Origin: Anaerolineales bacterium
GTDB lineage: Bacteria > Chloroflexota > Anaerolineae > 4572-78 > J111
Direction: 5' to 3'
Assembly: GCA_015075185.1 (NCBI GenBank)
Contig: JABTUW010000002.1
Location: 434,001-498,000 of the forward strand
Length of the DNA: 64,000 bases
A model generated the notes under the pieces. That model was not told where the DNA came from. It ran no database searches and saw nothing but the letters and a program-made list of their open reading frames with translations. This document shows positions 29,183-37,124 of the stretch, in pieces (position 1 is the stretch's first letter; each line of letters begins with the position of its first letter). The position numbers and the translations under genes were made by a program.

Positions 29183-30146
29183 GGTTCACAAACCCCTTCA
29201 TGGAGGTATCAAGCCGTTGCAGTTCCACCTGGGCCTGGGTATTGCCAGGCTCAAGTGCCAGCGCTCGTTGAAAACAGATGCGCTTTTCTGTTTCCTGCTG
29301 CGCTACCAATCCTTTGCCCAGCCAGGCCGCCGCATTGGCCGGATCGAGTTCGATGGCCTGGCTGAAACGGTCGTAAGCCTGAGCCAGATGGCCCTGCGCC
29401 ATTGCCCGCCGGCCTTGCTCTGTCAGCAGGACGGCGGTGTGAGTGGGTGAAGCGGTAACCCCGGGCACGCGGCGAGCCGCAGGGAGACTGCCGGTCACTC
29501 CTGTTCCGGCTGCTGCCTGCCGGAGCAGGAGTAGAGCAGTGATCACAATCCCCAAAATTCCGGCGATGGCCCAGATCCAACTCCACGGAAACCGGGCAGC
29601 TATCGGCTGCCGCGAAACTGGCTCCAAATCCTGTGGCCCGGCCAGCGCCAGGACGGTCGTTGCTACGGGCATAGCAGTCAATTTGGAGGAGACAAATTTG
29701 GCCTGGGCCACCTCGACTTTGAAGGGACCGCTGCCGGTCACCTCAAAAGCGACCGTCGCTAAAACACCAGCCTGATTGATCGGCGGGGCTGGCTTGAGCA
29801 GAGTAAAGACAAAATCAATCAGGCCGGCCTGGGCGTTGGCTTCGTTAAGCGCCACAAAGCGGTCGTCAAAAGCCAGCAGGGGGCCGGGGGCGATCTGCAC
29901 ACCTTCCAGGCGCGGGTCTTCGTCGCGCACCTTCAACTGCGTTGAATCGTAACGAAGTTGAATCTCCGCCCCGTACAGGTCTGCCACGTTTTCGAGCTGG
30001 ATGGTCATGACCAGCAGCCGGTCGTCCTGAAGCGGCAAGTTACGCAGAATCAGTTGAACGGGTTCATCAGCCTGGGCCGGCCAGGGTATAAAAAGGATGA
30101 ACAGGATGAGCCATAGCCCCAGGGATTTCTTGAGTAAAAAGATCAT
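29163..30146 (-). CDS. Cohesin-transmembrane-TPR protein
   Basis: 327 residues. A signal peptide (LLKKSLGLWLILFILFIPWP) is followed by an extracellular cohesin-like domain (LYGAEIQLRYDSTQLKVRDE; EGVQIAPGPLL; an F-to-V beta strand VLATVAFEV). A membrane helix comes next (SWIWAIAGILGIVITALLLL), then a cytosolic tail with about two TPR units (GRRAMAQGHLAQAYDRFSQA; AWLGKGLVAQQETEKRICFQ). The cohesin displays a dockerin receptor at the surface while the TPR offers a protein-binding site inside the cell. It sits directly upstream of the dockerin-subtilase gene, which its end overlaps. Confidence 0.85.
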   Translation of the reverse strand: MIFLLKKSLGLWLILFILFIPWPAQADEPVQLILRNLPLQDDRLLVMTIQLENVADLYGAEIQLRYDSTQLKVRDEDPRLEGVQIAPGPLLAFDDRFVALNEANAQAGLIDFVFTLLKPAPPINQAGVLATVAFEVTGSGPFKVEVAQAKFVSSKLTAMPVATTVLALAGPQDLEPVSRQPIAARFPWSWIWAIAGILGIVITALLLLRQAAAGTGVTGSLPAARRVPGVTASPTHTAVLLTEQGRRAMAQGHLAQAYDRFSQAIELDPANAAAWLGKGLVAQQETEKRICFQRALALEPGNTQAQVELQRLDTSMKGFVNHENYSS

Positions 30147-30163
30147 GACGACAATTTTTTGTT

Positions 30164-30255
30164 ACTAATTGTGAGTTGTGAGTAATGAATTGTGAATTAT
30201 GAACGGTTCATCTCGTTAATAGTTAGCGATTGATAATTCACAATTCACAATTTTT
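30164..30255. repeat. Heptamer-repeat hairpin (ATTGTGA / TCACAAT)
   Basis: Left side carries degenerate ATTGTGA heptamers (AATTGTGAGTTGTGAGTAAT, GAATTGTGAATTATGAAC). The right side carries the complement (ATAATTCACAATTCACAATT), so the intergenic gap can fold into one long hairpin. One of a set of seven-base repeats in this window. Confidence 0.65.
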
Positions 30256-30258
30256 TGC

Positions 30259-32811
30259 TTACCGCCAATCCGTCAGCGGCCCTTGCCGCCCGTAGTTGCC
30301 GGCTGTCAGTACCAAATCCAGAATGTTCACTGTGCCGTCGGCGTTCAGATCGGCCAGGGCATCGCCGGAACCGTAAACCCTGGCGATGGTGGCCAGGTCG
30401 AGGATGTCAACGCGATTATCGGCATTGAGATCACCCGCCAGCAAGGTCAGACTCCCCAGATTCACGGCTTGACCTGCCACGCTCTGATTTTGGGCCAGAA
30501 ACGCCTGCACGTCAGCCTGGGCGGACAGGTAGCCGGGGAAGCTGAATTTCAAGTTATCCGCAGTGGGCATGGTAAAGGAGCCGTCCGCCTGTGTTTGGGT
30601 CTGCTGGCCGCCGGAACCGGCGACAACAATACCGCTGTGATGGGTGCGGCCTTGCAGCATCAACACCCCGCCGATACCGGCACAGTTGGGGGAAACTTCA
30701 AGCTGACCGTTTTGGGCGGCAAAGGAGATGGGCTGCCCGGCAGCGTTGACCAGGATCACGTTTTCCAGAGTCAGGGGGGCGCTGCCGGCAGCAACAGGCT
30801 GCCAATTGACTCGAATCAACTCGGCGTTGCCGTTGATCGCTCCGCTCAGCAATGTGGCGGCAAAGGAAATAACCCCGGTATTTGTATCCACCGAATTTTG
30901 AGCAATGAAGCCGGTGGAGAAGATGCTGCCTGCGATCACCTGGATGCCGGCCCGGGCCGGATCGGCGTCAATCACCTGGGCCTGGCTGGAATTGTAGCGA
31001 AGCTGCAATTGAACGGCCAGCAGGTTGGTAGCATTGACGACTTCGACGGCGGCAGTCCCCTGGGTGCTACAGATAGGAATGACCAGGTTGGCCGGGTTAA
31101 CCCGGACGGTGGTGCCAGCGGGGGGGGTAGTGGTTGGAGTGGGGGTGTTGGTTGGAGTGGGCGTGACCGTTGGCGGCGTCCCGGTTGGGGTAGCCGTTGG
31201 CGTAGCGGTTACCGGACCACCCTCTTTAACTTCAATGGTGGCGGTAGCGGAGCAGGACAGGAAGCGCTGGTTGGGATCGCTGGCGGTGAAGGTGTAAGTG
31301 TAAAGGCCGGGAGCATTTGTTTCAGTATCTTGACCATCATATTCGCCGGCCCGGTCTACAAAACCGAAACCGGTGGAAGCCAGCGCGCCGACCGGCGGCG
31401 CGCTGATGGTTTTAGTGGCGGTCACCGTTGCCCCAACGAGCGGCAATCCTTGAAAATCAGCCAATCTAACCGTGAAACTGACCGTCTCGCCAACCGTGTA
31501 ACTTTCTTTGCCAAAGATGATACTGGTAATTTGGCAGGCTTGAGGATTATTACAACTCTTTATCCTTTCAGAAACTTGAGTGCGCAGGTCGGGGAGCCGG
31601 TTGTAGATATGATCCCCCGGTGAAGTCGTCCAGGTAACATCGCGTCCTCCGGCAATAACCGGAATATTGGCTAAGCCATCATAAACAGCCGAACTTAGCG
31701 GATCAATTCCCTTCTGCTGCAATTTCCAGGCGATTAAGTCCTCGGCGCTTTTGAGCGTCGCCTCACCGGGCTGGGCGACACCGAGCCGGGGATCGTCGCA
31801 GTTGCCGTAGCAGCCGATAAAACCAATCGCCATAGAGCCGCGATTGTGCGTATCGTGAATGCCGATCACATCGTCGCCGCCAGCCCGGCCCTCATAAATC
31901 CTGCCTTCGGGATCAATGAGGTAGTTATAACCGACGTCACCCCAGCGAAGGATGTTGGCGTGATAGTTCCAGACGGAGCGAACCCAACCGGCATAACCTG
32001 AATAGGGCTGCGGCTGGTTGGGGGTTTCGGTTTGATGGATGATGATGTGAGTTACCGGAGCATACTGGGGCGGGCGGCGGGGACTGTTCTGGCCGTCGGG
32101 GCAGCCCCAGGTGGTGCGGGAGATGACCGGCGGCTTTTGGATAGGGCAAACTTGAGCGGCGGCGTTGACTTCGGCCATCTGGCCGGCGATTTCGCCGTCG
32201 GTCGGGCCCTGGCTGGTATCGCTGAAAACCAGGGTGACGCTTCTAAGCGCCGGCCCAAAGTCCAGCGAGCCGCTGTTCAGGGTAACTTTGAACTGCAGGG
32301 CCACCTGGCCGGAGCCGGCCCAGATGAGATTGCCGCTGTGCAGATCATCGCGGACGGGATAGAAGGCTTCCGGGTTCTCTACCCAATCGCTCCAGGATGC
32401 GCCGCCATCGCTACTCAAGCGGGTTTCCAGACGCAGATTGGTACCTTCCGGCAGGTCAGCCCCCCACAAGGGGACGATGTCGGTGGTAAAGCCCAGCGGG
32501 CTGAGGATGGTCCCGGAAGTGTAACTTCCTTCGCTGCTGCCGGGAGCCAGAGCCAGGCCGGCAGAGGTTACTGCCAACCCTTCAAACTGGCCGTTGGCCC
32601 CAAAATAGGCCGCATCGAGTTGGGTCTCCTGGGAGGCAATAGTGGCGCTGCCACCCGTCGAACTCTGGACGGAGCCGGTAAAAGCTGGCTGCTCACCCTC
32701 CTGACGAGGGGGATGGGCCGAGGTTTGGCTGGCCCAGGTGAAGGAGAGCAGGGCGACCAGTAAAATGAGTGAGCCGGAGATAAGAGATTTGAAAGTGATG
32801 ATTGTTTTCAT
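30259..32811 (-). CDS. PGRP/amidase_2-like protein with Ig-like, cohesin and dockerin domains
   Basis: 850 residues from an ATG at 32811 with AAGGAG six bases upstream; 17 extra codons to 32862 are unsupported. Signal peptide to about 33. Residues about 225-415 are a peptidoglycan-recognition fold (THIIIHQTETPN, GVGYNYLIDPEGRIYEGR type sequence, GSMAIGFIGCYGN, IPVIAGGRDV, SPGDHIYNRLPDLR). In active amidases the segment reads GHRDV...CPGD; here the His is Gly and the Cys is Ser, exactly eight residues apart, so two of three zinc ligands are gone. It probably binds rather than cuts peptidoglycan. Then come an Ig-like domain (about 430-530), a Pro/Thr linker, a cohesin (568-708, VQLQLRYNSSQAQVIDADPA), LQGRTHHSG module and a dockerin (791-843, two NADxxxxILDL loops) ending GPLTDWR. 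Carrying both cohesin and dockerin, it could polymerise. Confidence 0.9.
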   Translation of the reverse strand: MKTIITFKSLISGSLILLVALLSFTWASQTSAHPPRQEGEQPAFTGSVQSSTGGSATIASQETQLDAAYFGANGQFEGLAVTSAGLALAPGSSEGSYTSGTILSPLGFTTDIVPLWGADLPEGTNLRLETRLSSDGGASWSDWVENPEAFYPVRDDLHSGNLIWAGSGQVALQFKVTLNSGSLDFGPALRSVTLVFSDTSQGPTDGEIAGQMAEVNAAAQVCPIQKPPVISRTTWGCPDGQNSPRRPPQYAPVTHIIIHQTETPNQPQPYSGYAGWVRSVWNYHANILRWGDVGYNYLIDPEGRIYEGRAGGDDVIGIHDTHNRGSMAIGFIGCYGNCDDPRLGVAQPGEATLKSAEDLIAWKLQQKGIDPLSSAVYDGLANIPVIAGGRDVTWTTSPGDHIYNRLPDLRTQVSERIKSCNNPQACQITSIIFGKESYTVGETVSFTVRLADFQGLPLVGATVTATKTISAPPVGALASTGFGFVDRAGEYDGQDTETNAPGLYTYTFTASDPNQRFLSCSATATIEVKEGGPVTATPTATPTGTPPTVTPTPTNTPTPTTTPPAGTTVRVNPANLVIPICSTQGTAAVEVVNATNLLAVQLQLRYNSSQAQVIDADPARAGIQVIAGSIFSTGFIAQNSVDTNTGVISFAATLLSGAINGNAELIRVNWQPVAAGSAPLTLENVILVNAAGQPISFAAQNGQLEVSPNCAGIGGVLMLQGRTHHSGIVVAGSGGQQTQTQADGSFTMPTADNLKFSFPGYLSAQADVQAFLAQNQSVAGQAVNLGSLTLLAGDLNADNRVDILDLATIARVYGSGDALADLNADGTVNILDLVLTAGNYGRQGPLTDWR

Positions 32812-32848
32812 TGAGCGCTCCTTGTAGAAGAAGGGAACTACTAACGTG

Positions 32849-32919
32849 TGACCGCTGACCACCGACCGGCGACCGCCAGGAGGTTTTTTCAGCGGTCAGT
32901 GGTCAGTGGTTGGCGGTCT
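32849..32919. repeat. Heptamer-repeat hairpin (GACCGCT/CAGTGGT type)
   Basis: Left arm GACCGCTGACCACCGACCGG, right arm CAGCGGTCAGTGGTCAGTGG plus TTGGCGGTC. The two arms are reverse complements built from seven-base units. It starts right after the stop codon of the 32924 gene and may act as its terminator. Confidence 0.65.
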
Positions 32920-32923
32920 TGAT

Positions 32924-34594
32924 TTATTTCCAGGTGGCCAGCGGGGCTTGCCGCTGGTAATTGCCGGCGACGAGAGCCAGATCGAGAATATTGACGATGC
33001 CATCGGCGTTGAGGTCGGCGGTCGGGTCGGCGGATTGGTAGCGTTGGGCCAGGTAAGCCAGGTCGAGAATGTTGATAGCGCTATCGCCATTGACATCACC
33101 GGCCAGGAGAGTGAAGGTCCCCAGACCGGCGGCTTGTTCTGCTACATCAGTGGGCAGGTCAGCCTGAGCCGCGAGATAGCCGGGGAAATTAAAGCTGAGC
33201 GGGCCTTGCGGCGCGATAGCAAACAGGCCATTCGGGTAGCTTTGGGTTTGCTGACCGGCAGCGTTGGTAATAATGACTCCGCCGTGGTCGGTGCGGCCTT
33301 GCAAGCTGGTTACGCCAGCGCGGCAGGGAGAGCCGACGGTGATGTTCAGCGCGGCTGCGCCGGTTTCGGTTCGGGTCCCGAGTGCGTCGGTCAAAACTGC
33401 CGTTACATTGATGGGAGTAACGCCTGTTCGACCCTGCGGCTGCCAATTTATCTTAATCAGGTTCTGGCTGCCGGTAATAGGTGTACCTCCATTGGCCCTG
33501 AAAAAGATGCGGCCATTGCCTGTATCAACCCGATTTTCCGTAATAACCCAATTTGGAGGCAGCAGTGATTCGACTTGAACCGGCGGGGTGGGCCGGCCCA
33601 AAGCGTCAATCACCTGGATAAAGGATCTGTCGTAAGTAACTTCCAGCCCCACGCTACTCAGACCGGTGACACTGGAAATTACCAGGGTTCCGGGAATGGG
33701 TTCGATTCTGCCACAGAGGTCAATGGGCGATGCCGGTAATTGGATCTGAAGGGTGGGTGTGGTGGGCGGAGGAGTGGTCTCTACCGTAAGGCTACGGGGT
33801 GGGTCCGATTGGCAAGTCCCACCGGGTGAATTAGCCCTGGCGATAAGAGTGTAGACGCCGCTTACGGGCGGCGTATATGGAACGGTGCAGATATTGGCTG
33901 TGCCGGTGAGGGGAACGGTGACGATGCCGTTACCCGGCACCTGGATATCGGCAGTTACCCCGTTGGAACAAGTGGCGTTGGTTAGCGTGGCGGTTAGATT
34001 GACGGTGCTGCCAAGTGTGACCGGGTTGGGTTGAACGTCGAGACTGATATTGCATGGCTCAACAGGGGGTGACTCAACAACCTGCACTATCGCCTCCGCC
34101 GAACACGGCAAAAAACGCGGCCCAGTGAGATCGCTGGCAGAAAATTCGAGCACGTACAATCCAGGATTTTCCGGCGTATAGACTCCGTCATAGGTGCCGG
34201 ACTGGTCTTCAAGCGGCGGGATAGCAGCCGCCTGAACGGTCGTGGTCTGGGTGACGGTCGCATCCACATTGGCCCCGATGAGAGGTGCACCCTGATCATC
34301 GGCCACCCGCACGGTGACGTTAAGGGGGACACCAACAGTAGCCGTAATCGTTGTACCTGGTGTATATGGCTGGTCGTTAAAGAAAATGCCTGTCACCTGG
34401 CAAGCCTGGAGCGGCGGGGGTGGAGTCAGAGTGGGCGTAGCCGTCGCGGTGGGCGGGCGAGGTGGACAGGTGCGGCAGTGGGCCGGGTCTACCTCGCCAT
34501 CACCTGTCTGGAAAGCCAGGGTCAACACAGCTAGCGCCAGAATTCCGGCAACCAGCCATTTTTGGGGATAGGTTTGCAACCAGATTTTTTCCAT
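32924..34594 (-). CDS. Secreted Ig-like/cohesin/dockerin protein
   Basis: 556 residues from an ATG at 34594 with GGAGGA six bases upstream; the 17 codons above it are unsupported. N-terminal hydrophobic segment (KWLVAGILALAVLTLAF), Cys-containing linker with Pro/Thr, an Ig-like domain (CQVTGIFFNDQPYTPGTTIT ... FLPCSAEAIVQV) matching the one in the PGRP protein, a second beta domain (CNISLDVQPNPVTLGSTVNL), a cohesin-like domain (LPASPIDLCGRIEPIPGTLV; SVGLEVTYDRSFIQVIDALG), the LQGRTDHGG module and a dockerin with two NxDxxxNILDL loops, ending QAPLATWK. Clearly paralogous to the downstream gene but without the PGRP part. No catalytic domain, so a structural scaffold or connector is likely. Confidence 0.88.
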   Translation of the reverse strand: MEKIWLQTYPQKWLVAGILALAVLTLAFQTGDGEVDPAHCRTCPPRPPTATATPTLTPPPPLQACQVTGIFFNDQPYTPGTTITATVGVPLNVTVRVADDQGAPLIGANVDATVTQTTTVQAAAIPPLEDQSGTYDGVYTPENPGLYVLEFSASDLTGPRFLPCSAEAIVQVVESPPVEPCNISLDVQPNPVTLGSTVNLTATLTNATCSNGVTADIQVPGNGIVTVPLTGTANICTVPYTPPVSGVYTLIARANSPGGTCQSDPPRSLTVETTPPPTTPTLQIQLPASPIDLCGRIEPIPGTLVISSVTGLSSVGLEVTYDRSFIQVIDALGRPTPPVQVESLLPPNWVITENRVDTGNGRIFFRANGGTPITGSQNLIKINWQPQGRTGVTPINVTAVLTDALGTRTETGAAALNITVGSPCRAGVTSLQGRTDHGGVIITNAAGQQTQSYPNGLFAIAPQGPLSFNFPGYLAAQADLPTDVAEQAAGLGTFTLLAGDVNGDSAINILDLAYLAQRYQSADPTADLNADGIVNILDLALVAGNYQRQAPLATWK

Positions 34595-34712
34595 TGAGGC
34601 TCCTCCATTAATCCAAAGTGACACGGTTGGTCTGGACTTATGCAAAATGGGGGGAACTTAAAGTTCCGGCGACATCCTTAAACTCTCCCCGCTTCCCGTA
34701 AGCTCTTACCCC

Positions 34713-34748
34713 CTCCCTGCCCTCCCCGCGATTGGGGAAGGGCAGGAG
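34713..34748 (-). terminator. Hairpin after the 34774 gene
   Basis: CTCCCTGCCCTCCCC pairs with GGGGAAGGGCAGGAG around GCGATT, with one bulge, 26 bases past the stop codon of the cohesin-dockerin gene. The stem is very GC-rich but no long T-run follows, so it may be a terminator or a REP-like repeat. Confidence 0.45.
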
Positions 34749-34773
34749 AGGATTAAACCGACTAATACCGCTC

Positions 34774-35877
34774 CTAGAAGGGGAAAGTCCCCCCCGGAGG
34801 CACGCCATTCGTCGGCCCGGAAGCGCCAAAGTTCTTGGCTACCAGAACCAGGTCAAGAATATTGATCAGGTTATCCGGAGCAGGCGGCAAGCCGACTCCG
34901 GCGGGAGGGCCGGTAAAGTCTGCCGCCTGGGATAGGGTACTCGCGCCGGCCGGTTGGTTCAGGACACTGGCCATCAGCACGATATCGAGGATATTGACCA
35001 CATTATCGTTGTTAAGGTCGCCCGCCAGGAGGAAGATCGAGGATGAGTCATGCGGGTCAGCAAAAGAGGCGCTGGCGTCGAGGTAGCCGCGGCGGCTGAC
35101 ATCTACGGTGTAGGGCGGCGGCACACTGCTATTATTGAAAGGACAGATACCTGCCGGGCCAACACTGCCGCCATCACAGGGATAGATACCGTTGATCTTA
35201 ACATCGGTAAAAATAAATTCAGGCACCGCGCCGACGATCAGCCCGGCATCTTTGCCCCCTTCCAGGCCAATCTGGAAGGTAAAGATGCTGGGGGCAATCA
35301 CCGTGATGATTGCAGCGGTATTAACCACCGCCGGACCGGGGAAGCCGCCGTTGTCTGTGACCAGAGAAGTGGCTCCATCCAAACAGACAGTCGCCACATC
35401 ACCAATCGCCGCGTCGGGGTCGCTGCGCCAGACAATGTCAAGCACGCTGCCGCTGCCATTAATCGTAACGGTGGGATTAAAGTAAACAAGATTGACGCTA
35501 AACGAGGCGTCACCGCCGCAAGCCAGCGCAGGACCGCCGGTCTGAACGGTAAAGAAGTAGTCAACCCCGCGCGTCCCCGGTAACAGGTCGCCTGGCCGGA
35601 CATCCTGCGGGGAGACAACCGAGGCATTATAGCCAATAGCCAGGGTCATCCCGGAAATTTCCGACGCCCCCTGAACATCGAGTTTTTGCACGACCGTGCC
35701 ATCCCCTCGGGAAACACTGGTCACGGCGGGATTCCAGAGGAAAGCGGCAAAATCTACCACCTGAACGCTTACGTCGCCATCTGGCTCTTGAGCGGCCGCG
35801 GGCAGAACCGTCACCAGCGCCAGAAGCAGCACAAGCAAGATAAGCCACGTCGTTTTACGTAAATTTTTTTGTTTCAT
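34774..35877 (-). CDS. Secreted cohesin-like/dockerin protein
   Basis: 367 residues, GGAGG eight bases before the ATG. A clear signal peptide (TTWLILLVLLLALVTVLPAA, cut near AAAQ) precedes a beta-rich cohesin-like domain (GMTLAIGYNASVVSPQDVRP; GSVLDIVWRSD). At the end is a split dockerin: first loop AGDLNNDNVVNILDIVLMAS, then an insertion of about 30 residues rich in Pro/Ala, then PDNLINILDLVLVAKNFG. The second calcium loop is shortened and probably weak. No catalytic motif. It heads the downstream cohesin/dockerin run and lies back to back with the NarL-type regulator. Confidence 0.82.
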   Translation of the reverse strand: MKQKNLRKTTWLILLVLLLALVTVLPAAAQEPDGDVSVQVVDFAAFLWNPAVTSVSRGDGTVVQKLDVQGASEISGMTLAIGYNASVVSPQDVRPGDLLPGTRGVDYFFTVQTGGPALACGGDASFSVNLVYFNPTVTINGSGSVLDIVWRSDPDAAIGDVATVCLDGATSLVTDNGGFPGPAVVNTAAIITVIAPSIFTFQIGLEGGKDAGLIVGAVPEFIFTDVKINGIYPCDGGSVGPAGICPFNNSSVPPPYTVDVSRRGYLDASASFADPHDSSSIFLLAGDLNNDNVVNILDIVLMASVLNQPAGASTLSQAADFTGPPAGVGLPPAPDNLINILDLVLVAKNFGASGPTNGVPPGGTFPF

Positions 35878-36205
35878 CAGTTAAGCCTCCATGTCACAAT
35901 AAGTTAATTGATTAAACTGAAGCAGTCCTTGTCCGGGTTTTTGGCTTGGTGGCGCGGTTTCACCCTCCTTTCCTCAATCAAAAATCAATGATCTATAATC
36001 CTCCAACTCACGGGGAGATATTTCAGCCTAAACTAAGCGCCGCTGTGGATCCATGCGGCCAGTTTCATCATAACCGATTGCTGGCCCTGTCTCAACGGTA
36101 GCAATGCGGAAAATTTTTCAGTGGTTTTAAGGAGAATCCCATCCGTGTTGACACGGAGGGGGGAGAAGAAAGCATTTTTAACTGTGAATGGGTAAAGATA
36201 ACCTA
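35878..36205. other. Gene-free divergent region
   Basis: About 330 bases between the divergent dockerin gene and the response regulator. I see no reading frame, RNA gene or strong repeat. It should contain the promoter of the minus-strand gene, but no good -10/-35 pair stands out apart from the regulator promoter at 36206. Confidence 0.4.
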
Positions 36206-36234
36206 TTGACGCGAGAAGAGAGTTGACTTAAGAT
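36206..36234 (+). promoter_or_regulatory. Promoter of the NarL-type regulator, apparently leaderless
   Basis: TTGACG (36206-36211), 17 bases, TAAGAT (36229-36234). Transcription would begin about 36241, the A of the ATG itself, so the mRNA may be leaderless. There is no ribosome binding sequence that would still be transcribed, which fits. Confidence 0.5.
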
Positions 36235-36240
36235 GGAGCT

Positions 36241-36894
36241 ATGATCCGCGTTTTGATTGCCGAAGATCAGACCATTCTGCGCGAGGCTTATCTACACGCT
36301 TTGCAGATCGCGCCGCATATTGCCGTGGTCGCATCCGTCGCTGATGGCGAAACTGCTGTCGAGGGGGCAGAGCACTTGCAGCCCGACGTGGCCCTGTTAG
36401 ACATCCAGATGCCCAAGCTCAACGGCATCGAAGCGGCCAAACAGATTCGGGCAGCGCTGCCCCACATCGGCATTGTCCTGTTCTCGCACCACAGCCAGCG
36501 CCAGTATGCCGAAGCCTTTCTGCGGGATGGCACTGCCGGCAAAGCCTATCTCCTCAAAACCACCCTCAACGAACCGGCGGAACTCGTCCGGGCCATTGAG
36601 GTAGTGGCCGATGGCGGGGCCATTTTAGCCCCCGAAATCCAGGATGAGCTGCTCCATCTGGCTTCGGCCCGGCCCCAGGCCCAACTCAACCAGTTAACCC
36701 GGCGGGAGCAAGAAGTCCTCGGCTTGATGGCCGAGGGCTACACCAACAGCGCCATTGCCCAGCACCTCTCGGTCAGCGAGCGCACCGTCGAGAGCCACGT
36801 CAACAATATTTTCTCCAAGCTGAATTTGACCAGCGAAGCAACCCACAATCCGCGAGTCATGGCGGTCTTGTTGTTTTTGCAGGCAGGGCAGTAG
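36241..36894 (+). CDS. NarL/FixJ-family response regulator
   Basis: 217 residues. Receiver domain 1-120 (IRVLIAEDQTILREAY, acceptor Asp in VALLDIQMPKLNG, switch region VLFSHHS, Lys in YLLKTTL) and LuxR-type helix-turn-helix at about 148-205 (LTRREQEVLGLMAEGYTNSA, VSERTVESHVNNIFSKL). Plus strand, facing the sensor kinase gene at 37112-38635 across a repeat-filled gap, and the two very probably form a pair. Its position between cohesin/dockerin genes suggests it regulates the surface locus; that is inference. Confidence 0.94.
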   Translation: MIRVLIAEDQTILREAYLHALQIAPHIAVVASVADGETAVEGAEHLQPDVALLDIQMPKLNGIEAAKQIRAALPHIGIVLFSHHSQRQYAEAFLRDGTAGKAYLLKTTLNEPAELVRAIEVVADGGAILAPEIQDELLHLASARPQAQLNQLTRREQEVLGLMAEGYTNSAIAQHLSVSERTVESHVNNIFSKLNLTSEATHNPRVMAVLLFLQAGQ

Positions 36895-37124
36895 GTATTA
36901 AGTAGCAAGTAGTAACCTCAGTTCGGAATTAGCTCGAAAATCACCCTTCGATACGGGCTAACGCCCTACTCAGGATGATTTTCAGCTTATTATGGCACCC
37001 TGAGTAGCCTTGAACGAAGTGAAAGGCGTATCGAAGGGTGCAATTTCGGAAACTCCGAACTCAGGTTAGTAGGTAGTAGAGGAGATGTTTTTCCTTACTA
37101 CCTACTACCTACTACCTACTCCTT
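36889..37124. repeat. Heptamer array (AGTAGGT type) split by the palindromic element
   Basis: AGTAGGTATTAAGTAGCAAGTAGT before 36914 and AGTAGGTAGTAGAGG after 37067 look like one seven-base repeat tract interrupted by element copy C. The complementary CCTACTACCTACTACCTACT follows at 37101-37120, giving a hairpin. Confidence 0.55.
36914..37067. repeat. 154-bp palindromic intergenic element, copy C
   Basis: Sharpest copy of the terminal repeats: AACCTCAGTTCGGAATT at one end and, on the complement, AACCTGAGTTCGGAGTTT at the other. Internal CTACTCAGGATG and CCTGAGTAG half-sites as in copy A. Confidence 0.85.

Noticed and set aside
30283..31623. 446-residue plus-strand reading frame
   Set aside because: Antisense shadow of the PGRP-cohesin-dockerin gene, which has signal peptide, ribosome site and domains; the plus-strand product has no recognisable domain.
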